From assembly GCA_020062805.1 (NCBI GenBank), contig JAGUVP010000320.1, forward strand, positions 1 through 10,744: DNA of 10,744 nt, read 5' to 3'. The stretch is from Candidatus Bipolaricaulis sp. Its GTDB lineage: Bacteria > Bipolaricaulota > Bipolaricaulia > Bipolaricaulales > Bipolaricaulaceae. This document shows positions 8,405 to 10,744 of the stretch, one piece after another. Position 1 is the stretch's first letter, and every line of letters starts with the position of its first letter. The notes under the pieces are model-generated. The model did no database searches and had not been told where the DNA came from. It saw only the letters and a program-made list of their open reading frames with translations. The translations under genes and the position numbers were made by a program.

Positions 8405-9631
8405 ATGAAAATCCTCATCGTCGGGGGAACCGGGAAGATCGGTGCTGCCGTGGCATGGGACCTCGTCCGGGAAGACGGGGTAGAGGCCGTAGGGCTTGTC
8501 GGCCGCACGCAGCAAGCGCTGGAGAAGGTGAGCCGGTGGCTGGGAAGCCCGAAGGTTCGCGTGCACAGAGCAGATGTCACCGGCAAAGATCTCGATCTCG
8601 TCATGGGTAAGTATGACGTGGCGGTGATCGCGCTCCCCGACCGACGGACGAGCTACACGGTCGTTGAACTCGCGATCCGTCACGGCTTGCACCTCGTGGA
8701 CATGCTCGAGGAGTACCACCGCCGACCCGACGCTCACGAGACGGAAGGGCTTCCTGTGCCGACCGGCACGACGGGAGCCGAGTACGGGGAGTGGCTCCAT
8801 GAGCAGGCGGTACGGAACGACGTCACGTTCCTCGACGGGATGGGGTTCGCGCCCGGGGTGTCAAACATCACGGTCGGAGAGGGGATCCGCAAGCTCGACC
8901 TGGCAGAATCGGCGATCGCGCGCGTGGGCGGGATCCCGGAGAAGTCCGCCGCGGCGCGACATCCCCTGAGGTACATGGTCACGTGGGCGTTCGACCACGT
9001 GCTGCGCGAATACATGATCAAGCTTCCGGTGATCAAAGACGGCCGGGTGGTCGAAGTGGACGCCCTCACCGATCGTGAGGTGTTCCGATTCCGGGAGTTT
9101 GGAATCGACGAGGATCTCGAGTGCGCGATCACTCCCGGGATGCCGTCGTTCATCTACACCCGGCCGGGGCTTCGCGAGTTCGCGGAGAAGACGATCCGCT
9201 GGCCTGGCCATTACGAGGCCATCGACACCCTGAAGGAGTGCGGCCTGTTGGACCTCAACCCGGTGCGCGTGGGCGGGGCCGCGGTCGTCCCCCGGGCGTT
9301 TCTCTCCGCTCTCCTCACCCCCCGGCTGCTCGCCCACGACGGAGAGGCCGACGTGTGCGTGATGTGGAACACGGTCGAGGGGACGAAAAATGGGCGAAAG
9401 GCTCGCGTCGACTACTACCTGTGGGATCAGGCGGACCGAGTGAACGGGATCTCGTCCATGGCCCGCGTCACGGGGTTCGCCGCCGCAATCGGAGCGCGGA
9501 TGGTGGGAGAGGGCAAGATCTCCACGCCGGGGATCGTCGCCCCAGAGGACGCGTTCGTGGGCGACCTGTACGCGGAGTTCATCCGCGACCTCGCCCACCG
9601 CCAAATCCTCGTTCGGGAAGTCGAGTCGTAA
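8405..9631 (+). CDS. Saccharopine dehydrogenase family enzyme, lysine 6-dehydrogenase-like
   Basis: A 408-residue NAD(P)-dependent oxidoreductase. The Rossmann fold starts with MKILIVGGTGKIGAAV, which holds GxxGxxG at residues 7-13. Family features are GMGFAPGVSNI (145-155), RVGGIP (173-178), KTIRWPGHYE (262-271), a conserved C-terminal SMARVTGFAAAIGARMVGEG (351-370) and GIVAPED (376-382). From memory this order matches Geobacillus lysine 6-dehydrogenase better than the two-substrate saccharopine dehydrogenases or carboxynorspermidine synthases. The likely reaction is oxidative deamination of the side-chain amino group of lysine or a homologue, but substrate cannot be fixed from sequence. AGGGAG lies 6 bases before the ATG. 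Its position between an amino-acid-sensing RAM protein and ornithine carbamoyltransferase (15 bp downstream) makes a basic amino acid the best guess. Confidence 0.8.
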   Translation: MKILIVGGTGKIGAAVAWDLVREDGVEAVGLVGRTQQALEKVSRWLGSPKVRVHRADVTGKDLDLVMGKYDVAVIALPDRRTSYTVVELAIRHGLHLVDMLEEYHRRPDAHETEGLPVPTGTTGAEYGEWLHEQAVRNDVTFLDGMGFAPGVSNITVGEGIRKLDLAESAIARVGGIPEKSAAARHPLRYMVTWAFDHVLREYMIKLPVIKDGRVVEVDALTDREVFRFREFGIDEDLECAITPGMPSFIYTRPGLREFAEKTIRWPGHYEAIDTLKECGLLDLNPVRVGGAAVVPRAFLSALLTPRLLAHDGEADVCVMWNTVEGTKNGRKARVDYYLWDQADRVNGISSMARVTGFAAAIGARMVGEGKISTPGIVAPEDAFVGDLYAEFIRDLAHRQILVREVES

Positions 9632-9646
9632 CGTGAGGAGGGAACC

Positions 9647-10564
9647 GTGACCAGACGCCATTTCGTAACCGTCGCCGACTGGCGAGCCGATGAACTGCGG
9701 GAAGCCCTCGATCTCGCCCTCCACCTGAAGCGGGAGCACCGGGCGGGGATCTCCCATCAGGACGTCCTCCAGGGGAAGACGCTGGCGATGATCTTCCAGA
9801 AGCCGTCCCTGCGGACGCGCGTCTCGTTCGAGGTGGGGATGACCCATCTCGGTGGGCACGCCCTGTACCTCGGACCAGAGGACATCAAGCTCGGGAAGCG
9901 GGAGACAAACGAGGACATCGCCCTCAACCTGTCGCGCTACGTGGACGGGATCATGGCCCGTGTATTCGGCCACGATACCGTCGAAGAACTGGCGCGGTAT
10001 GCGACGGTACCGGTGATCAACGGCCTGTCCGACCTCCATCACCCGTGCCAGGCTCTGGGGGACATGCTCACCATCCGAGAGAAACGGGGCGCGCTCCGCG
10101 GTACCACCTTGGTCTTCATCGGAGATGGGAACAACGTAGCCCACTCTCTTATTGAGGCGTCAACCCGGCTCGGGCTCCGGTTCCGGATCGCCTGTCCCGC
10201 AGGTCAGGAGCCGGACGCCGAGATCGTCGCCGCAGCGCGCGCCGTCGGTGGAACCGTGGAAATCGTTCACGACCCGAAGGAAGCGGCGCGAGGCGCGGAT
10301 GTTCTGTACACGGACGTATGGACGAGCATGGGCCAGGAGAGTGAGGTGGGAGATCGGCGGAAGACGTTCCAGGCGTTCACCGTAGATGTGGATCTCGTAG
10401 AGACTGCCAACCCCGAGTGCCTCGTCATGCACTGCCTCCCCGCCCACTACGGCGAAGAGATCAGCTACGAGGCGTCCCGTCTCCCAAACTCGGTCTTGTT
10501 CGATCAGGCGGAGAACCGCCTCCACGCCCAGAAAGCCGTGCTCGCACTCCTTCTTCGCACCTAA
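9647..10564 (+). CDS. argF: Ornithine carbamoyltransferase
   Basis: Makes citrulline and phosphate from ornithine and carbamoyl phosphate, a step of arginine synthesis (or of its reversal in arginine breakdown), in the cytoplasm. The 305-residue length is typical. Carbamoyl phosphate motif SLRTR (54-58, in KPSLRTRVSFE), HPCQ (132-135), second-domain GDGNNVAHS (159-167), ornithine loop DVWTSMGQE (223-231) and HCLPA (262-266) are all intact. The SMG loop and HCLP argue for ornithine and against aspartate or N-acetylornithine carbamoyltransferase. Leu replaces the common Thr in S-T-R-T-R, a variant I believe also occurs in other OTCs. The GTG at 9647 is supported by AGGAGG 5 bases upstream and a 15-bp gap after the dehydrogenase. 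Anabolic or catabolic role is not decidable; no arcA or arcC is present here. The stop overlaps that of mutM on the other strand. Confidence 0.96.
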   Translation: MTRRHFVTVADWRADELREALDLALHLKREHRAGISHQDVLQGKTLAMIFQKPSLRTRVSFEVGMTHLGGHALYLGPEDIKLGKRETNEDIALNLSRYVDGIMARVFGHDTVEELARYATVPVINGLSDLHHPCQALGDMLTIREKRGALRGTTLVFIGDGNNVAHSLIEASTRLGLRFRIACPAGQEPDAEIVAAARAVGGTVEIVHDPKEAARGADVLYTDVWTSMGQESEVGDRRKTFQAFTVDVDLVETANPECLVMHCLPAHYGEEISYEASRLPNSVLFDQAENRLHAQKAVLALLLRT

Positions 10565-10744
10565 CGACCGCGGCTCTGCCGCGGCTCCCCGTCTGTGCTG
10601 GGGATCCCCGTCCGCTGACACTGCGGGCAGTAGTTCGTCTGCGCTTCGTCGTAGAGGATCTGCGCAATCGCGGTCCCGCATTCCGGACAGGGGGCACCCT
10701 TCTTCCCATGAACGCGGAGGAAGTCTCGCACCTCCCGGTCGAAC
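10561..10744 (-). CDS. mutM: Formamidopyrimidine-DNA glycosylase (MutM/Fpg) family, C-terminal zinc finger (partial)
   Basis: The last 60 residues of a minus-strand gene whose 5' part lies beyond the window. REVRDFLRVHGKKGAPCPEC (residues 3-22 of the visible part) and YCPQCQ (38-43) give the Fpg zinc finger with spacing C-X2-C-X16-C-X2-C. This family removes oxidised purines such as 8-oxoguanine. Two things are odd. The loop arginine normally five residues before the third cysteine (Arg258 in E. coli numbering) is alanine here, in DEAQTNYC. A 17-residue tail (RTGIPSTDGEPRQSRGR) follows CQ, where most family members end. The tail DNA contains the hairpin at 10568-10584. The stop TAG (10561-10563) overlaps the TAA of argF. 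The catalytic N terminus (PE) is not visible, so a Nei-like or divergent paralogue is possible. Confidence 0.85.
   Translation of the reverse strand, partial: FDREVRDFLRVHGKKGAPCPECGTAIAQILYDEAQTNYCPQCQRTGIPSTDGEPRQSRGR
10568..10584. terminator. GC hairpin at the argF / mutM convergence
   Basis: CCGCGGC (10568-10574), loop TCT, GCCGCGG (10578-10584): a perfect 7-bp stem starting 3 bases after the argF stop and lying inside the 3' coding end of mutM. No T-run follows on either strand, so it may stop or protect the argF transcript without being a classical intrinsic terminator. Confidence 0.4.

Noticed and set aside
7998..8405. Upstream extension of the gltX frame to 8405 (570-residue version)
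   Set aside because: The extension runs antisense through the RAM-domain gene, shows no GluRS similarity, and crosses a good -10 box. The conserved GluRS N terminus begins at the ATG at 7997.
8861..10144. 427-codon minus-strand open frame
   Set aside because: Antisense to the dehydrogenase and argF, both clearly real. Long antisense frames are expected at this GC content.

Overview
The window is a GC-rich, gene-dense bacterial chromosome segment carrying ten protein genes, two of them cut by the window ends. No rRNA, tRNA, CRISPR array, insertion sequence or phage gene was seen. The gene set is mainly core housekeeping: mismatch repair, base-excision repair, tRNA charging, cell-wall lipid recycling and arginine synthesis. 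The proteins match no familiar model genus closely. Compact proteins, 17-bp-spaced promoters placed directly before start codons, and the OTC and lysine-dehydrogenase-like sequence styles suggest a deep-branching, possibly thermophilic, uncultured lineage. Candidatus Bipolaricaulota (Acetothermia) is a guess from recalled sequence style, not something shown here.

Layout, left to right. (a) 1-207, minus: N-terminal part of a small helix-turn-helix-type regulator. It is divergent from (b) mutL, 301-1959 plus. Their 93-bp intergenic region holds overlapping promoters and a perfect inverted repeat. (c) mutL converges on a secreted protein with a pre-peptidase C-terminal-like domain (1977-2933 minus), with a GC hairpin between them. 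(d) 3055-7997 minus is one tightly packed operon, transcribed in the order gltX, a 699-residue double-thioredoxin membrane protein, a NapH-like polyferredoxin membrane protein, uppP. The junctions are ATGA, GTGA and a 62-bp overlap. (e) A 105-bp divergent promoter region (7998-8102) separates gltX from (f) a plus-strand operon: stand-alone Lrp/AsnC RAM domain, lysine 6-dehydrogenase-like saccharopine dehydrogenase family enzyme, and ornithine carbamoyltransferase. (g) That operon converges on the 3' end of a mutM/fpg-type glycosylase (10561-10744 minus), with overlapping stop codons and another GC hairpin.

The most unusual part is the redox pair at 3770-6696. The thioredoxin protein has a TlpA-like domain (CGPC), an immunoglobulin-like segment with a C-x4-C pair resembling the DsbD alpha domain, two membrane helices, and a terminal thioredoxin domain (CKSC) preceded by a further CTSC pair. 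The next gene, coupled by a 4-bp overlap, is a four-helix membrane protein with two [4Fe-4S] ferredoxin motifs on the predicted cytoplasmic side and cysteine pairs on both faces. Together they look like a DsbD-type electron importer in which the thiol-relay membrane domain has been replaced by an iron-sulfur one. This is an inference from architecture. Smaller points of interest are a MutM zinc finger lacking its usual arginine, a shortened GluRS, probable leaderless starts for gltX and mutL, and a candidate operator beside the regulator gene.
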